Shown here: positions 1 to 13,170 of the stretch, one piece after another
Layout: every line of letters begins with the position of its first letter
Numbering within the stretch: position 1 is the first letter of the stretch
Source of the DNA: Siniperca chuatsi
Taxonomy: Eukaryota; Chordata; Actinopteri; Centrarchiformes; Sinipercidae
Direction of reading: 5' to 3'
Length of the DNA: 64,000 bases
Assembly (NCBI RefSeq): GCF_020085105.1
Contig: NC_058057.1
Location: forward strand, 28,141,042-28,205,041
Notes under the pieces: model-generated
Database searches by the model: none
What the model was told of the DNA's origin: nothing
Seen by the model: the letters and a program-made list of their open reading frames with translations, nothing else
Made by a program: the position numbers and the translations under genes

Positions 1-1129
1 GCCAGAGGAAATAACGCGTTGTTATATACATCACAAGGTTTTATCACCTGTACGGTGGCCTTCTCGGGACATCTCAGACTTTACCCTTTGATCAGCTCGT
101 AGCATGTTAACGCGCCTACAGGAGACACAGTTTGTACTTTAAGTATATTTTGATGCTGTTGCACTTTTACTGAAGTAGATCTGAGAGCTTCTTCCAACGC
201 TTCCTACAGGTAGTTTGTTAAAGTACATTTGAACATGTTAACATTCGTTTTATCATGCTAATGTTAGCATGTTAGCATCAGGGTGAATGTCTGAACCAGA
301 TCTGATGACAAAGTGAAACTCACTCAGAGTCACTCTGCGATGAAACGTTAAAGTAAAACAATCTTTATTTAATATTTCTGTTTTTAGTGGCCTTTAACAA
401 ACAAACACCATTTCCCACAATCCCCCAGGCTGTCGCAGGTCAGAGGTCGGCAGCCTGACAGCCTGAGGCCAGCTGGCACAGAGATGATACACACACTGCT
501 GCGCTGGAAAAGCTTCATGGGAAATGTAGTTTATTATATGGCTGTTTACTCGCTCAAAGATCAGGTGTACGTTTCACTTTTTCACCAATTAACGAAACAC
601 TCGGCAGACGGACAGGAAGTGATGTCATGACCTCCGTCTCTGCAGTGTGTATGTGTGTTTCTGTGTGTGTTCGGTCAGAGGTGAAGGTGCTGCTCTGTCA
701 GCTGATCAGGAGTATTGATCAGGTCTGATCAGAGCTGGACTCGCCGACCCTCCTGCTGATTGATCCGTCAGAGGAGGACAGAGACAGTTACAGGTGTTCC
801 TGTTATTTTGTCCACCCCGTCTTTCTGTAGTGATGTGTTCATGAGCTTCATGTCCCAACCTGCCCCCCACCTCACCCCAGGCTGCAGCTCAGGGTCAGAG
901 GTCAGAGCCTCAGTAAACAGACCTGAGGACAGGTGAACTCCTCCAGGTGTTTCAGAGCAGGAAGTCACACCTGGACCTCACCTTTCATTCACCTCCAACT
1001 AATAAATGATCCGTTGGTTTGAAAGAGAATCGGAGTTCGTTTCGACTGAGCTGCAGAATCTTATTTTCCTCTGATCTGTGAACTCAGCAGAGATCAATAA
1101 AGACACGAGTTGGACTGAAGGCATATAGC

Positions 1130-1133
<4 letters not shown>
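1..1133. other. Intergenic DNA without a recognisable gene
   Basis: I see no coding exon here. The stretch holds short fish-type palindromic repeat remnants (ATGCTAATGTTAGCATG-like, around 250-285) and a DR1-like nuclear receptor half-site pair (GGGTCA-G-AGGTCA) at 892-904. The end of the stretch (GGACTGAAGGCATATAGCT, 1112-1130) recurs at 1200-1218 inside the following GT array. Confidence 0.6.
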
Positions 1134-2293
<1,160 letters not shown>

Positions 2294-2364
2294 TCAGGTG
2301 TTCCTGTTGTTGCTGTTTCTAACAGACAGTGCAGTCAAGCTAGCATGACTGCAGGTGTAATGTT

Positions 2365-2420
2365 TACCGGTTTAGCGTGTTAGCATGCTAACATTAGCTG
2401 GTTAGCAGAGTGAGAGCATC
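2365..2420 (+). repeat. Fragment of dispersed TAGC-palindromic repeat
   Basis: TTTAGCGTGTTAGCATGCTAACATTAGCTGG-like sequence matches the core of longer copies at 12.6, 13.1, 17.0 and 30.8 kb. Only the core is present here. Confidence 0.6.
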
Positions 2421-2492
2421 CTCAGAACTGTTTCAGCCAATCAGCTGCCAGTCTTTTCGTATGCAAGCTGCTGCTGAAACATCTGAGCTGCA

Positions 2493-2512
2493 TCACGCAC
2501 ACACGCACATAA

Positions 2513-2543
<31 letters not shown>

Positions 2544-2566
2544 CACATAAACACACACACACACAT
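2493..2566. repeat. Interrupted (CA)n microsatellite
   Basis: Two CA runs are separated by ACACGCACATAAACAC variants, so this is an imperfect compound array. Confidence 0.85.
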
Positions 2567-5500
2567 GCCCCCCCCCATGGCGGTCTCTCGTGCAGAGAGG
2601 GGAACCGGTTCGGGTGAACCGGTTCGGGTGAACCGATCCTTCAGCGAGTCGTTTCTTCTGATCGACGTTTGGATTTATTCTCTGAACGTTACTTTGCAGA
2701 AACCTGAACAGCTGCGCAGTGGACGCTGCAGGCCGCGGGGTCGTCTTCAGTCTCTGGCTGAAGGTTTGTTTCTTTACAGAGCAACAGGAAGAAGAAAAGC
2801 TCCGACTCTCACAGGAAAGTGAACTCTGTGATGCTGAAGTCAGAGTTCGTGTTTGTTGAGGATATTTAAAGCTGTAAAAGTCTCTTAAACAGACTGACTT
2901 TAACTGGAACACGTTAGAGAGGATTACTGCACTGGTATCCGTCTGGTAACAGCAACTAGTTCCTGACATGTTGCTGACCGACTCTCCTCCGAGGTTCCTG
3001 AATGTCACCTTTAGACATAAACCAGAACGGGACGACGGTTTGCTGCCTGCAGCTTCTCTGCTGAGGCCGGCTCGTGTTTCCTGGCAGGTGTTCGGCTTCA
3101 GGTCGAGTCCTCGACAGGTGAACACTCACGCGAACGTTTTCAGCTCAGCGGCGGCGTGGAGGAGAGCGCCTGCTCCGCAACACGATAAACCTGAGCACGG
3201 CTTCACACACACACACACACACACACACACAGATGCAAAGTGAAGCTGTATCTGTGCGTGCTCTGCTGCGACTGGACGGCTGTTTTCTGACGTAGCTGTC
3301 GGACTGAACGCGAGGAACCATTTACTGGCCGTAAACGCGGCAGCCGTTCCTCGGCACCGAGCAGCTGCGTGTGCGGCCATGTTTGGTCTACGACTTCCTG
3401 CTTCTTCACACAATGTTTAGTTTGTCCGCCCCCTGGCGTTTCGGAGAGGACTGCAGCGGAGACCGTGCTGGGGGGGGGGCAAACCCTTTTTGTTGTATTT
3501 CAGCGTTTACCTGCGCTGGTCTTCTCTTCCGCAGCAGTTTGGCGACAGCGGAGATTTAGTTCAAAGTTAGCTGCTCAGACGGGTTTCAGCGTTTCCTGCA
3601 TTCATCTGACGGATGTTTCCTGTGAGCAGCCGGCTGCTGTCTGATCTCAGGTCAGTGTGTCAGTGTGTTAATGAGACAGAGGAGGGGCAGCTTTTATCAG
3701 AGCATCACGAATGTGAAAAGATCTCCCAGGTCTGATTTACACGTGAGAAAAACTCTATAAGCAGGATTAGACTTTCTGCAGGAAGCGTCTGACCTGCTGT
3801 CAGAAGCTCAGCCTGCAAAGCAGAAAAGGCTTTTAAATCCAGTTTCCATCAACATGGTCTGCGAGGTCCTGGTCTGCGAGGTCCTGGTCTGCGAGGTCTG
3901 ATCTGCAGCAGGAGGGTCCAGATGCAAATGAAGCAGCAGTTCACAGGATCACAAAAGGAGAAGAGCTCCTCTCATTGTAGACGGCAAACGGACCGAAACA
4001 CAGAAGCATTCAGCCGAGTCTGATGAAAACCCGGACCCGTCAGGACTCTGAACCACCACGTCGCCTTTTTACTTTTCTGTTTCTACGACAGTAGGTCGAT
4101 CAGGCGGACGTGGAGAGATCTCTCTCTCTTCATGAAGCTCATTTAGTTCAAACACAGCAGTAAAAAAGGAAATACCAGCCAAGACGAGACAACTGTAAAG
4201 GATACCAGGTTATCTCCATCATGCTAAGCTAGCCGGCTAACGTTTATCAAACCGTGCTCATGTTTTGTTAAATGCCAGAAACACAAGCGGCTGTAATATC
4301 AGCTGTTCTTCCCAGTCTGCCAACAACGCCAATCTGCAGCTAGCTGCTTGCGTCTGAACTAGAAGCTTCACAGTTTGTCTGTTTAGGGTTTTGTCCTCCT
4401 GACCGTCCGCGCTGCAGTTTCACCACAGACCTGAATCCTTCGGGTCGTCACCTTTCAGGCTGTCTGTGACGCTGAGCGGCAGCAGGATGCGGATGTTTTG
4501 TCTAGAAGAAGACGACGACGAATCAGCCAGGTGACATGTGTGACCTCTGACCTCTGCTGATGTTTCTGTTGTGGAGGGCGACCCGTCCTCTGCGGCGCTC
4601 GTTGTGTTTCAGTCGGGATAGAAAGGATCAGTGTTGAGAATATAAATATAAAAGCTGTTGATGTCGGTATTGATCTGCAGCAGACTCGGAGCCTCGGAGC
4701 TGCTTCAAACGGCAGAAACACGGAGAAAAGACGCTTTTAAAAGCAGTTTTTCTGCTTTTTTCTCGTGCGCAGCAGAGAGTCGAGACACTTCACCCAAACG
4801 AAGAGTCGGTGTCAGCCGAAATCAGCCGAGATGGAGGCGTGAACTCTGTTTGGGTCATAGTTAAAGTCTTTAAAGATACACAGGCTGAGTTACATTCTGC
4901 AGTAGCCAAGTGAAGTAATATCATCGCGCACACACAGTAAAATACAGTCAGATAAGCCTTTTCAGAGCTTTCAGCTGCCTCTCACTGCCTTCATAAGACG
5001 CAGCTGAAAGTTTAAGAACGAACATTGAACCTTCTTCGTGTTTACTGCCAAAGAAAATCATAGGAATGTTCCCTTCGTGTAAATGAAGCACAAGTCAGTC
5101 CTGCAGCTGATGTGAAGGCCTGCAGCAGTCACACTGGAGTTGTACTGAAAGCTCATTGAAATGCAGCCCCTGTGTTTGCGGAGGGATTAGGTGTTGACAA
5201 GAAGCTCTTCGCAGATGCAAATACACCCGCCACCTCCCAACAACCCCTGTCTCCATACACATGTTAAACGGGGGGGGTCGGGGGTGGGGCGCAGTTTTAA
5301 CGCTGCATGTGACGAACAGAATAACGAGCTGCAGAACAAACTACAAAGTAAACCTGGTTCACTCATTTCTAACCCAGAGTAACTTTCCTCCATCTTTTTT
5401 TTGTTGTTGTTGAAAATATCACTTTCTGTCATGAAGTAAGGCAGGTTACAGAAAGTGCAGTGGACAGAATAATAATATACAATAATAATAATAATAAATC

Positions 5501-8500
5501 TTAATATATGCTGTATAAGGAGAGGACAGTAAAACTGACTGCACAATCCTCTCAGTGTGTTATTTTAAAATATGTTTGGATCCAAAACTGCTTCCAGATA
5601 CACGCAGTTTAAGATAAGTAAGAAGTAACTTTTACATAATCGGAGTTTATAAGAAAATGGCAAAAAGTGTTGAAATGCTTCATCTCACGATGTAAAGGGA
5701 TGCTTTAAAACGGCTCTGTTGTCACATAACGTCACTGAAAGTAATGAGTCGGCATCCTGCCAACAAACAAAACCAACCGAAGACTAAATCTCTTTAGCGC
5801 ACAGCAAACAAATCTCCATTTTATTAAGTCGTTTTTGTTGATCATTGAGTCCTAAAAGTCTTATTTTGAAACAACGAGCTGTTTTAAGAATTTTCTACAA
5901 ATGAGTGTCAGAATAAAAGACAGTTCTCTGATTCTGACTGAACCTAAAGTTCAGATGATTTTCTCTAAAACCTTCAGGACTCAACAGTATCCTGAACTTT
6001 CTTCGTAAAATGAAATTTGTGCACATTTCAGAGTAGATCGTCCCTCTTATAGCTCAACCTTCGTCACTATGGCTACAAGGCTCTGTTCAAGGCCCCATTT
6101 ATATTATATTTATATTCTATATTCTGTCACTGCATCTTTTAATTTGCTGTTTGAATAACTCTTCACTTTTATGCAGACGACTCTCCGCTGTGTTCGTTAC
6201 TATCCTGCCTGATAATTCATGCTAAATGCTTTTATTGTGAAGCCTGCAGTAACATTTATTTTGAAAAGTGTTACGTAAATAAATCTTAACTTACTTATTT
6301 ACTTACTTTACTTTAGTGCTTTTAATGTGGACAAGACACTGATGTCACTGACTTCTTGTAAGAGAACCTCGGAGCAAAACAAAAACCGTTTGTTCAACAT
6401 TGTTAAAGTAGAAAGCAAATTTTAATGAACAGATATATTTTTTATTTGTTTGTTTGCTGTATCTGTGGTGATTAATGTCCTCTGCTGTCAATCAAATTTC
6501 TCCTCGAGGGACGATAAAGATCTGATCTTAGTCCTCCAACCAGGAGACGCGGAGCATCCCGCAGCCAATCAGAACGCAGTACTCTCTGCTGTCACGGTGT
6601 AATATAATTGTTAAGTAATAGTATTTCCTGTTTCTCTGTGCTATCAGTCCGTTTCCATCTGAAGAGCTGTCACCTCTGCAGCAGCAGCTCGACCTTTGAC
6701 CTCTGACAGCTCGCAGAACAACAGCCACATTCCTGAGGAACAGCTCAGCTCATCTATGTGAATGGATGGTAACACACACACACACACACACACACACTCT
6801 CTAATCAATAGTCACATTAATTGGGATGTGTTGGGTCTCTGTAAATAATATTATAGTTCGGTCTAGACCTGCTCTGTGGGAAAAGTGCAGTGAGATCATC
6901 CTTGAAGTGAATTAACAGCAGCTGTAGTTTGTTTTCACATGTAAAAATCTAATTTTACTGCTTCAGCATAACAACTCTCACATTTGGAGTCAGGACGTGG
7001 TTAGCCTAGCTTAGCATAAAGAGTGGAAACAAGGGGAAACAGCTAGCCAACGACTCTAAAGCTCACTGACACGTTATATGTTGTACAACAGCGGAGGAAA
7101 GTAACTAAGAAGAAGTACTGAGCTGTTTTATGTTACTTTCTATTTCTGCTGCGCTACATCTCAGAGGGAAATGTACTTTTCACTTCACTACTTGTATTTG
7201 ATAACTTTAGATACTTTTCAGATTCTGATTATTAATAAAAAAACAAGTATTATTATAGATAAAACTACCCAGCAGTATCTAAAGTCATTAAAATGAGCTG
7301 ATAGTGTGATGAACACATCAATGCATCAATAATTATAGTTTTCCATCAAGACTTTGGCTTGTAACCGAGTGTTTCTACACTGTGTTGCTACTTTTACTCA
7401 GAGCGCTTCTTCCAGTACACAAAGAGAAACGTGAAACCGTGGTTTTATGGCTTTAGGGAGGGGCACACGTTGGAACTATTTCTCGTTGAGTGGCGTATCC
7501 ATCCGCCCAGCAGCACTCACTCACAGAGAGACAGCAGACCAGCTGGTCTCTGTGAACCGGGTGGACTGAAAAGACACCGTCTGCCTCTGTGAAATGACGT
7601 TCTGCTGTTTCTAACAGCTGTCGGACCGGATCATCCTGATGGACCGCCTTCAGTCTGTTCCACATGTTGCATCCTGGGATGAACTTCACCTGGAGCCTCT
7701 GCCTTCGCTCGGCAGGTATATCTAACGTCGACCCGAGAGAAAACGAAATCTGATCCAGGAAGTCCAGTTTGAGTTTAAAAAGCTTAACGGCTGCTTCACA
7801 TCACATCACAGTGCAGAAGAAGACACCTCCTCATTCACTTCAATGAGGCCGCGGCCTAAAGTCGCCCCGCTGCGAAGTCCTGGCTTCACTTCCTCTGTGG
7901 TGCGCTGTGACGGCGGTAACGTCCCAGTGTCCACATCCTGTAGTTCAGTTCCTAACCAGCAGGTGCTCAAACGCCAAAACAAACACGTTGTTTAAAACTT
8001 TCCTCCAGAACGGCGCGCAGACGCGTGACTCCGCGGCAGGAAACGGCCAGAACGTTTCCGTTAAATGGCGTAAACAGAAATCTGTGATGGTCTCCTCTTC
8101 AGTCATCACCTGGTTAGAAACGCTGGTCTGAGGATAACGCGTCACGTGACCTGTGACGTCACGTCCTTCGTGCCCTTTAACCAGCAGCTGCGCGATGACA
8201 TCACGACCTGCAGGTAAGTCCAGAAGGGTCACCTGTCCTCTCTCACCTGAGGACGGCTTTATGTCCGATTATTTACACTTTTCTAGACATTAGAGACCAA
8301 TAAACACCAACAGCGGGGCGACAACACATGAAAACAGCTAAATGTAGACAGTTACTAACAAATTAAACTCTGTAAACGTGATATTGTGCTTCGTTACAGT
8401 GGACCGTGTGACCGGTTTAGGATCCGCAGACAGACCAGCGACATTTCAGACGGCAAATACAGACAAATGATCAAATCCAGACTGTGCAGATCTGCACAGA

Positions 8501-8980
8501 TCTCTTCCAGGAACTTCAAACCCTCTTCAAGGATCCCTGGAACATCCTGAAGGACACTCTGAGGCTCAATCAATGACCCTTGAAGGACCTACAGACCACT
8601 TACAGAGCCTCGGAAATCCTGGAGAATTCCTTGAATCCTTTAAAAAGCTCCTGGAATCTGCTCACAGATCCCTGAACTTGTCTGGACTCCATTTTGGGGG
8701 GAAAAAACTGCTGTAGCCTGTAAAACCCTGGCCGTGATTGATTTTGGGTTAAACGTTTAATCTGAATATTAACATCGATCTTTCACACGGGCTGGATTTG
8801 CATAAAAACTGTCTGACACACACAGACTGGAAAACATGGAGGGAAATTGAATGCTTAAACTTGTTTACTTTGATCCAGAGGCTTTGAAAGCGTCGAACCT
8901 GTGATTTAATATCACTAAACACCAATAAAACCCCGTTAAATATCGATCACTTTCCCTGTAATGATTTATCAATTGAAATT
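2567..8980. other. Intergenic DNA upstream of sox11, no gene recognised
   Basis: No open frame here resembles a known protein. Visible structure: a 15-bp repeat (AACCGGTTCGGGTG) at 2603-2636; a CA run at 3206-3232; three copies of a GGTCTGCGAGGTCCT unit at 3857-3900; a CA run at 6774-6798; dispersed fish repeat sequence at about 6996-7260 (GGTTAGCCTAGCTTAGCATAAAG, then a TACTTTTACT-type segment); and degenerate CCTTGAAGGA/CCTGGAA sequence at 8500-8690. Distal sox11 regulatory elements may lie here, but cross-species alignment would be needed to see them. Confidence 0.55.
6996..7085 (+). repeat. Dispersed fish repeat (GGTTAGCCTAGCTTAGC family)
   Basis: The segment GTGGTTAGCCTAGCTTAGC...AAAGCTCACTGAC is shared with 36434-36545 (GGTTAGCCTAGCTTAGCATAAA, and TCAGTGAGCTTTAGAGG-like text). 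I recognise it as a common interspersed repeat of percomorph genomes, but I cannot assign it to a transposon class. Confidence 0.5.
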
Positions 8981-8984
8981 GAAT

Positions 8985-9280
8985 GAGGTAACGGCCGGAC
9001 GCCTGTGGGCGGGCACGCGGGGAGGGGAGGAGAGCTGTGATTGGCTGAGGGCGCTGCGGAGGCGGGAAGGTTTAGGAGAAGAAGAGCGGTGATTGGCTGA
9101 GGGCGGTAACGTCGCGCGCATGATCGGCCGGTTAAGAAGACGCCGGTTTGGAAGTTTAGACGGAGTGAGCGATGCGGTCCCGTTAAACCCGGAGCCGTTA
9201 AAACGAGAGAGAGAGTACCGATCGAGTCTGCGGCGGGTTGTTCGAGTCCGGCGCGATCAGACTGAAACGTTTGTCCGACC
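8985..9280 (+). promoter_or_regulatory. sox11: Probable sox11 promoter and 5' UTR, CpG-rich with two CCAAT boxes
   Basis: Base composition changes sharply to GC/CpG-rich at about 8985 and stays so through the gene, as expected of a CpG-island promoter. A 17-bp element, GTGATTGGCTGAGGGCG, occurs twice (9037-9053 and 9089-9105), each copy carrying an inverted CCAAT box (ATTGG) as bound by NF-Y. No TATA box is evident. The start codon context at 9278-9284 (ACCATGG) is a strong Kozak match. An upstream ATG at 9120 opens a short frame that overlaps the sox11 start in another frame. The transcription start is not visible. Confidence 0.6.
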
Positions 9281-10492
9281 ATGGTTCAGCAGACGGAACA
9301 TGGCGGGGCGGGGATTAACGGCGGGTCCCGCGAGGCGACCGACCCGGAGGAGAGCGAGCTGCTGGCGGGCTCCGCGTGCAGCCCCGTGCCGCTGAAGGCG
9401 GACTGGTGTAAGACCGCGTCGGGTCACATCAAACGACCCATGAACGCCTTCATGGTGTGGTCCAAAATCGAGAGGAGGAAGATCATGGAGCAGTCACCGG
9501 ACATGCACAACGCGGAGATCTCCAAACGGCTCGGCAAGCGGTGGAAAATGTTAAAAGACACCGAAAAGACCCCGTTCATCCGGGAGGCGGAGCGGCTCCG
9601 GCTGAAGCACATGGCCGACTACCCGGACTACAAGTACCGGCCCAAGAAGAAGCCCAAGACGGACGGTTGTGCGGTGCCTGCGGGGAAGCCAGCCGCTCAG
9701 TCCCCGGAGAAGACTGTCGTCAGACCCGCTAACAAGAACCACGCCGCCGCCAAGAAATTCTCCAAGTTGAAACCCAGCAAGCCGGTAGTCGGTCCGGGCC
9801 GAGCCAGCACCCACCTCCCGCAGCACCAGCAGCACCCGGACCCCCGGTACCGGTACGTGTTGACCACCAGCTTTAAACCCAGCAAGCTCGTTAAACGGGA
9901 ATTTACCGACGACGAGGAGGAGGAGGAGGAGGAGGACGACGAGGATGAAGACGACTCCGAGGAGGAGCCGGAGTTTAAACCGGAGGAGGACGACGAGCCG
10001 TTCCGGTACAGTCTCGCCAAGATGCCGGCCAGCCGGAGTCCGAGCTCCGCCGCCGCCGAGCCGGAGGGAACCAGCGTGTACGAGCCGTCCGGTCGGCGCT
10101 TCTACAGCTTCAAGAACATCACCCGGCAGGGCACCGGCACCCCCTCCTACCCGGCCTCCCTCTCCCCCGCGTCCTCGTCCCGGTCCGGCTCCACCTCCTC
10201 CTCCTCCTGCTGCGGGGAGGACCTGGACGATCTCCCCGCGGAGGGGACCGACTTCACCCTGAGCCTCCTGGCCGGCTTCCACGCCTCCTCCGAGCCGTGG
10301 GGCTCAGCATCCAGCTCGGCCCCGGGGAACCTGAGCCTGTCCCTGGTGGATAAAGACCTGGACTCGTGCAGCAGCGAGGGCAGCCTCGGGTCCCACTTCG
10401 ACTTCCCGGATTACTGCACCCCGGAGCTCAGCGAGATGATCGCCGGGAACTGGCTGGAGGCCAACTTCTCCGACCTGGTGTTCACTTATTGA
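9281..10492 (+). CDS. sox11: SOX11, SoxC-group HMG-box transcription factor
   Basis: Complete single-exon gene of 403 residues, slightly shorter than mammalian SOX11 (about 440). It opens with MVQQ, the usual SOX11 start, in a strong Kozak context. The HMG box spans about residues 49-117 ([18 protein letters not shown] through [12 protein letters not shown]) and binds the DNA minor groove at ACAAAG-type sites. A basic linker follows (about 118-170), then an acidic run of Glu/Asp (209-239), a serine-rich segment (about 293-310), and the conserved C-terminal transactivation domain (about 349-403: [32 protein letters not shown], ending FSDLVFTY). SoxC proteins act in the nucleus in neural progenitors, neurons and mesenchyme. 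Sox4 and Sox12 share the domain plan, but the MVQQ start and the [17 protein letters not shown] tail favour SOX11. Whether it is teleost sox11a or sox11b cannot be decided from sequence alone. Confidence 0.97.
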   Translation: MVQQTEHGGAGINGGSREATDPEESELLAGSACSPVPLKADWCKTASGHIKRPMNAFMVWSKIERRKIMEQSPDMHNAEISKRLGKRWKMLKDTEKTPFIREAERLRLKHMADYPDYKYRPKKKPKTDGCAVPAGKPAAQSPEKTVVRPANKNHAAAKKFSKLKPSKPVVGPGRASTHLPQHQQHPDPRYRYVLTTSFKPSKLVKREFTDDEEEEEEEDDEDEDDSEEEPEFKPEEDDEPFRYSLAKMPASRSPSSAAAEPEGTSVYEPSGRRFYSFKNITRQGTGTPSYPASLSPASSSRSGSTSSSSCCGEDLDDLPAEGTDFTLSLLAGFHASSEPWGSASSSAPGNLSLSLVDKDLDSCSSEGSLGSHFDFPDYCTPELSEMIAGNWLEANFSDLVFTY

Positions 10493-11080
10493 TCCCGCAG
10501 AGGGTTCATCAATACCACACCCGGCCGGGGAGCGGGATTATTGTTTTCCATCCGCCTCACCTGCCCCGGAGCCGGTTCTGGAGGACTGGTTCTGGAGCTC
10601 CGGAGCCAGTCAGGGACCGGGGTGACAGGGCTGCTGCTGCCCGGAGCGGATGGATCCCGGACCGGACACACAATGCGGTAAAAAGACCGAAATGAAATCA
10701 CCTCAACAGGGTTTTATGGATTTAGTTTTCTGTTGCTCGGGTCTGAAACAGGACCCGAACTATGCATTCCCGTCCAGACCCCCAGACTGACTGACGACAC
10801 TAAGAATCAGGATGCAGAACCGGTTCGGTTCTGGTCCCGCCCGACACCAGGACTACAACTGCAGGACTGTTTTATGTGACACGTTGATCCTCTTGTTTTA
10901 TTTCCAGCCCCCCCCCCCTCCAGGTGTGTGTGTGAGGGGGGCGGGGGGGGCACAGGTATGGCAGCAGACATGTTTTGATATTTACATAACCAAACATACC
11001 TCATCTTTTTTTAAAAGAAGTAAAACTATTTTCAGGCATATTTTTGTACAGTCAAAGGGAATGTCACAGGTTCTTCAGGC

Positions 11081-11111
<31 letters not shown>

Positions 11112-11631
11112 CTTCTTCTGCCACTTTTCATTCTGACTGATGAATATTATTATTATTATTATTATTGTTATTATTTGTGACTGAGCATGTGAGGGTTCAG
11201 ATCCCAGCCTGCCTTGCTTCAGCGCCTCGCTGTTGTTTTAACCCAGAGTGCAGACAGGAAGCGGCCTGAGGGGGCCCGGCCCCGGCCTGAGGGGGCCCCG
11301 GCCCCGGCCTGAGGGGGCCCGGCCCCGGAGCCAGGACTGTACATGTCGTGTAAAATAGTGAAAGTTTAGGACTTTATGTATATTGGTGTGAATGAGTCCC
11401 TGATAGCAGGAGAGAAACTGGATTTTCTGTTACTTTTTTTTATATATATATATCATCAACGGCACATATTTAGTTTTTGCTCATTATTTTTGTGCAATAT
11501 AAAAGAAAAGAGGAAAAAATAAAATAAAGGACCATCCCGAGTTTTTTTTTTTTTTTTTTTTTTTGTAGCAGAAGGGAAACTGCGTTAACTTGTCCTTCAT
11601 GATGAAGTCTGTGTGTCAACAACTGAATAAA
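10493..11631 (+). other. sox11: Probable sox11 3' UTR with candidate poly(A) signals
   Basis: After the stop the sequence becomes AU-rich, with a (CTT)n run at 11082-11119, ATT repeats at 11145-11166 and a poly-T tract at about 11540-11563. AATAAA hexamers occur at 11523-11528 and 11626-11631; the second, after a T-rich stretch, is the better candidate 3' end. A 25-bp GC-rich unit repeated three times (about 11265-11332) interrupts it. The UTR extent is inferred. Confidence 0.5.
11265..11332. repeat. Three-copy GC-rich tandem repeat
   Basis: About 25-bp units of the form GGCCTGAGGGGGCCC(C)GGCCCC occur three times in a row within the presumed sox11 3' UTR. The GGGGGCCC core is self-complementary. 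Confidence 0.8.
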
Positions 11632-11639
11632 TCAGCTGG

Positions 11640-12449
11640 AACTGAGTCACCTGCTTCCTTATTGATGTTCCACGCGGCCTCTCATTGGCTGCCGGGCGGC
11701 CAATGAGAGGCCGGCCGGGGGCCACGCTGCTTCTTAAACTTTCTTCGCTGCGTTTTATGAAAACTTCAGGTTATATCCCGCGACCCCCCTCCTCCTCCTC
11801 AAGTTTCCATTTTAAGGACTTTTGTTCACGTTCGCTTAAAAGCCGAGATTCAAAGTTTAAATTCCAGGAATTGTCAAGGGTTTCCAAGGTAATTAAGTTC
11901 TCGCAGTGTCCTTGAAATTAACTAATAAAACGTTAAAACTTGTAATTGTGGTGAAGAGAACTGAGGCTTCCTACTCTAAAACGAGCCATTAGATTTCTCT
12001 AGCGGTCCTTGAAAGTCATTGAAATGTCCCGTCTCTCCGGGTTAACGGCGTCTCGCCTGAGCGCTCGCTGGGTTTTAACCTGAAACCTGGACGAGCAGAC
12101 GGGGGGGGGGGCAGCGCCGCTCCAGTGTTTGAATCCGTTCACGTAGAATGAACATATTCCAAAACAAAATGGCTTCCAGTGTGGATGGTTTTGTCTCCAT
12201 GTTGAGACTCGAAGTTCAAGGGTTTCCAAGGGTCTTAAAGAGGTCTTTAAGTTGTCAAAGTGTTTCTCTGCAGGTCCTTGAATGGCCTGTGTGTCCTCCA
12301 GGACGGTCCAGCTGTAAAAACATTAATAAGAGGTGATTATTTTCATTTGAGGCCTTTAAGGTCATTTCAGAGTCCTGGAATGTCTTTGGAAGTCCTTAAA
12401 AGTCATTTAAAGGTATTTGAATTCCAAGAGAGCACTGGGAACCATGAGG
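11640..12449. repeat. Degenerate CCTTGAAA/TTTCCAAGG repeat region
   Basis: No gene is recognised. From about 11830 to 12440 the text repeatedly uses short variants such as GTCCTTGAAAGTCATT, GGGTTTCCAAGG and GTCCTTAAAAGTC, spaced irregularly. This looks like an old tandem or dispersed fish repeat that has decayed. Confidence 0.5.
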
Positions 12450-12865
12450 CAGAAATCCACGTCTCCTTAAGATCGCTGTAAAAGTGTTTCTCATCATCTT
12501 AAACTCAGAAAATCGAATCAGTTTAATCAGCTGAGCAGATTCTTCTCGCGTCGAGTCAATAAACACGTGTTTCCTCCTCGCGGTCTGCAGCCATGTTAGC
12601 AGGCTACTAAATGCTAACATTAGCCCGCTAACATGCTCACAGTGACAGCGCTAACATGCTGATGTTTAGCAGGTATAATATTCACCATCTTAGCTTAGCG
12701 TGTTAGCATGCTAACATTAGCTATTCGGTCAGAAACCAAAGTGTCGGACGCGTTAACGTGTCGACCTGATGGTGGCGCTAGATGGAAAGTCAGAGGATCA
12801 GCAGAGTTATTACAGTTCATCCTGAGGGGAGCGTGAACGATGAAGCACGTCTCATCATCACCTTC
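12450..12865 (+). repeat. Inverted segmental duplication, left copy
   Basis: From CAGAAATCCACG at 12450 to about 12722 the sequence is an almost exact reverse complement of 17071-17342, including about 140 bp that carry no known repeat motif. It continues into the TAGC-palindromic dispersed repeat (GATGGTGGCGCTAGATGG at about 12768) but lacks about 60 bp present in the right copy between the TTAGCT core and GGTCAGAAACC. Confidence 0.85.
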
Positions 12866-13061
12866 AGTTACAGCAGTACATCAGTACACACAGTATTTGT
12901 ACCTTCAGCTGGATGTGAATGGGACAGGTGAAACACCTGTACCCACAATCCTTCAGGGCAGACAGAGTGTCCGGACAGCGACTTCTCTGCTGCTCCGACA
13001 GACTTCCTGTTTGACCTGTGATGAACAGAGTGGAGCCTCCAGCAGCTAAAGAGCCAGATAA

Positions 13062-13170
13062 ATGCCAACATGCTGGTGTTTAGCAGCTATAATGTTCACC
13101 ATCTTAGCGTGTTAGCATGCTAACATTAGCTGGTTAGCAGTGAACACAGAGTGCAGCTGAGAGCTGAGTT
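13062..13170 (+). repeat. Partial TAGC-palindromic dispersed repeat
   Basis: AACATGCTGGTGTTTAGC through TAGCTGGTTAGCAG, then GTGAACACAGAGTGCAGC, matches the copies at 17.0 and 30.8 kb over about 100 bp. Confidence 0.75.

Noticed and set aside
9551..10282. 243-codon minus-strand frame and several overlapping plus-strand frames within sox11
   Set aside because: They are shadows of the GC-rich sox11 coding sequence; the plus-strand HMG-box frame is clearly the real one.
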